Below, piece by piece: positions 62,284 to 64,000 of a stretch of DNA of 64,000 nucleotides (the first letter of the stretch is position 1; each line of letters opens with the position of its first letter). Made by a program: the position numbers and the translations under genes. Location of the stretch: contig JAICWE010000002.1 of the NCBI GenBank assembly GCA_025934955.1, positions 1 to 64,000 on the forward strand. Direction: 5' to 3'. The notes under the pieces are model-generated. The model was not told the origin of the DNA. It saw only the letters and a list, made by a program, of their open reading frames with translations, and did not search any database. This DNA comes from Gemmatimonadales bacterium. GTDB taxonomy: Bacteria; Gemmatimonadota; Gemmatimonadetes; Gemmatimonadales; GWC2-71-9.

Positions 62284-64000
62284 CGGATTCGCTCCTGTCG
62301 GGACTGGTAAGATAGCGCGCGCCCTCGCCGTCTGGCTTGCGCTGGCCGCCGCGTCGCCGCTTTCGGCGCAGACCGCCGCCGCGGGCGGGTCGGTCGCCGG
62401 GCGCTGGCGGCTGGCCGTGGATGGCGGCGGCGCCGCGGTGCAGGGCGAGTTGCGGCTCGACGTGTCCGGCCCCCGGCTCACCGGCGAGCTGCTGCTCGAG
62501 ACGGTAGACTCGGGGCCGCTCCCGGTCTCCGGCCGCGTGCTCAGCGACAGCACCCTCGAGTTCACCGCGCCGCTCGCGGTCGCCACCCGCTTTGCCGGCC
62601 GGATCGAGCCCAATCACCTGGAGGGCGTGGTCGAAGGCGGCGCGCCGCGGAGCTGGACCGCGGAGCGGATTCCGCCCACGCTCGAGTACTACGCGGCGAT
62701 GCCGCGCTTCACGATGAGCCAGGTGATCGCCGGGCGCGGCGACTCGGTGCTGCGCCTCCCCGGCCGCTGGCTCGCCGCGGCGCGGGCCGAGCCGGGGCTC
62801 GCGAGCATCGGGCGAGATTACCGGTCGCTCGCGGCACGCGCCGGCGTGGCGCCGCTCGACTCCGCCGCCCTCGCCGGAGACGGCGAGCTCCAGCTCTTCG
62901 GCCTCGCCCACCGCGCCGAGCTGATCACGGCGCTCCGGACCACGCTCGATTCCATTCGCCGCGCCATTCCGTCCGACAGCGTCCGCGCCCGCTTCGACTA
63001 CCTCTTCCGCCCCCGCGGCGAGTGGGTCGTGGATCTGCCGGACGCGGCGCTCTTCCGGGCCCAGCTCCGCATTCGCGGCGTGACGTGGGCCGCCGCCGCG
63101 CCCGCGCTCCGCGCCGCCGGACGCGTCGGCGCCGATGCGCCCCCGGACGACGCCGTGCCGCTCGCGCTCTACCGGCTGATCCTCCTCGCCCGGACCGACA
63201 CCGCGGCGGTCAACGACGCGCTCAACGCCATGCGCCACGCGGAGCCCGCCTCGGCCGCCGCGGTCTCGGCGCTGCTCAATGGCTTCACCGAGGCGTCGGC
63301 GTGGTATCTCGCCGCCGTGCGCTTCCTGCTGGTCGAGCGCTGGGTGCCCGAGGCCGGCGGCGTCTCGCCCGCGGAGCTGGTCCGCCGGCTCTGGCGCGCC
63401 GACGCCGGCGCGCTCGTCGCCGGCGATTCGCTGCCGCTGCCGGCGCTCCGCCTCAACGTCTTTGGCTACCCGCAGGCGGTGCCGCGCTACGGCGTCCCGC
63501 CCGCGCTCTTCTCCGCGCTCGTCCGCAGCGACAACTGGAGCGCGACGCAGTGGCTCGACCGGCACGGGCCCGCCGCGCTGCTGCTGGCGCTCCATCGGCT
63601 CGCCACCGACAGCGGGCCGGCAACCACCGTGAGCCAGGGCGACGCGCTGCTCCGCCTGACGACGGTCGGCCGGCAGGCGGAGGCGAGCACCAGCGGCTTC
63701 CTCGAGCCCGTGGATGCGGTCGTCTTCGATCCGGGATACGAGCCGCTCTTCGCGCTCGGCACCGTGATTCACGAGTGGCAGCACCTGCTGCTCGAGCGGC
63801 TCCGGCTCGCGGCCGCCGTCCGCGGCACCCGCCCCGGCTCGACCGTGCGGTTGCCCGCCGCCGACCCGTACCTCGCCGAGGGTTTCGCCGAGTGGCAGAC
63901 CGAGCGCGCGCTCGCGCCGGTCGCGGCCCGTTGGCCCGTCGTGGCGTTAGGCGAGGCGGAGAAGCGCGCCCGGCTGCTCCACGCCGATTCGACCGATCCG
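62267..64000 (+). CDS. Secreted gluzincin-like metallopeptidase, HEXXH (3' end cut by window)
   Basis: The frame is open from at least 62243 to the window end and is absent from the track because it runs off the edge. The start is unclear: TTG 62267 is used here, GTG 62243 is possible. Both precede a signal peptide (ARALAVWLALAAASPLSAQ). The first ~100 mature residues are beta-rich. Near residue 500 is HEWQHLLLERL, a zinc-binding HEXXH, and about 35 residues later comes YLAEGFAEWQTERAL with Glu residues suited to the third zinc ligand. This suggests a secreted peptidase. No known family was fixed, and the C-terminus is missing. Confidence 0.72.
   Translation, partial: MDSSLIGFAPVGTGKIARALAVWLALAAASPLSAQTAAAGGSVAGRWRLAVDGGGAAVQGELRLDVSGPRLTGELLLETVDSGPLPVSGRVLSDSTLEFTAPLAVATRFAGRIEPNHLEGVVEGGAPRSWTAERIPPTLEYYAAMPRFTMSQVIAGRGDSVLRLPGRWLAAARAEPGLASIGRDYRSLAARAGVAPLDSAALAGDGELQLFGLAHRAELITALRTTLDSIRRAIPSDSVRARFDYLFRPRGEWVVDLPDAALFRAQLRIRGVTWAAAAPALRAAGRVGADAPPDDAVPLALYRLILLARTDTAAVNDALNAMRHAEPASAAAVSALLNGFTEASAWYLAAVRFLLVERWVPEAGGVSPAELVRRLWRADAGALVAGDSLPLPALRLNVFGYPQAVPRYGVPPALFSALVRSDNWSATQWLDRHGPAALLLALHRLATDSGPATTVSQGDALLRLTTVGRQAEASTSGFLEPVDAVVFDPGYEPLFALGTVIHEWQHLLLERLRLAAAVRGTRPGSTVRLPAADPYLAEGFAEWQTERALAPVAARWPVVALGEAEKRARLLHADSTDP

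Overview
This 64 kb window is dense, very GC-rich bacterial chromosome. By eye it is about 70% G+C, with strong third-position GC bias that opens long mirror ORFs on the opposite strand. The gene content (Big2/TolB-type secreted proteins, many lipoproteins, frequent GTG starts and 4-nt start/stop overlaps, a Lys/Arg-rich histone-like protein, a hybrid multi-PAS kinase) fits a Gemmatimonadota-like organism. That assignment is inference; no rRNA or tRNA gene was seen to confirm it.

Layout. 1-3.2 kb: a Rieske oxygenase (cut by the window edge) coupled to a PYROXD2-like flavoprotein, with a divergent acyl-CoA thioesterase. 3.2-6.8 kb: an accessory island of lower GC. It holds short repeats and palindromes, an orphan RHS C-terminal toxin tip with an overlapping membrane protein (candidate immunity), a 21-bp tandem array, and a MazF-type toxin-antitoxin pair lying between two sister terminator hairpins. 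6.8-10.7 kb: a tightly coupled cluster of two D-Ala-D-Ala-ligase-like ATP-grasp enzymes, a GNAT acetyltransferase and a lysine 2,3-aminomutase (KamA). This looks like an uncharacterised beta-lysine pathway and is the best candidate here for a new biochemical system. 10.8-15.2 kb: ThyX, a GlcD-type flavoenzyme, DUF116 and an SDR oxidoreductase. 15.3-20.3 kb: a six-gene minus-strand run combining thiolase, slipin, a membrane protein, 3-hydroxyacyl-CoA dehydrogenase, a His-tailed DUF2231 protein and a lipoprotein.

20.4-29.4 kb: zinc-ribbon protein, lipoprotein, an RNase HI homologue whose usual catalytic Glu is Ala, SelD with an in-frame UGA (predicted selenocysteine), a toroid-repeat protein, amidohydrolase, GH15 glucoamylase and a histone H1-like protein. 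29.6-39.2 kb: a Big2/beta-propeller secreted protein, alcohol dehydrogenase, membrane-helix protein, sulfurtransferase, PdxH, and a four-gene ABC exporter operon (V4R-like, HlyD, ATPase, permease). 39.6-47 kb: a small lipoprotein and a 2336-residue secreted protein of Ig-like and MBG repeats.

47-54 kb: a TPP riboswitch with a readable translational switch controlling thiC, then a lipoprotein, a methyltransferase, a cardiolipin-synthase-like PLD, hemA and hemH. HemH carries all four Cys positions of the human-type [2Fe-2S] ferrochelatase. 54-61 kb: a 1459-residue GAF/PAS hybrid histidine kinase converging on a NarL-type two-component pair. 61-64 kb: a secreted protein, three small or hypothetical genes, and a HEXXH metallopeptidase cut by the window end.

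Start sites were moved inward from the ORF track wherever upstream stops, ribosome-binding sites, terminators or signal peptides argued for it. Several genes were added by hand because the track lacks them: the two edge-truncated CDSs and four small ORFs. SelD was extended through its UGA.
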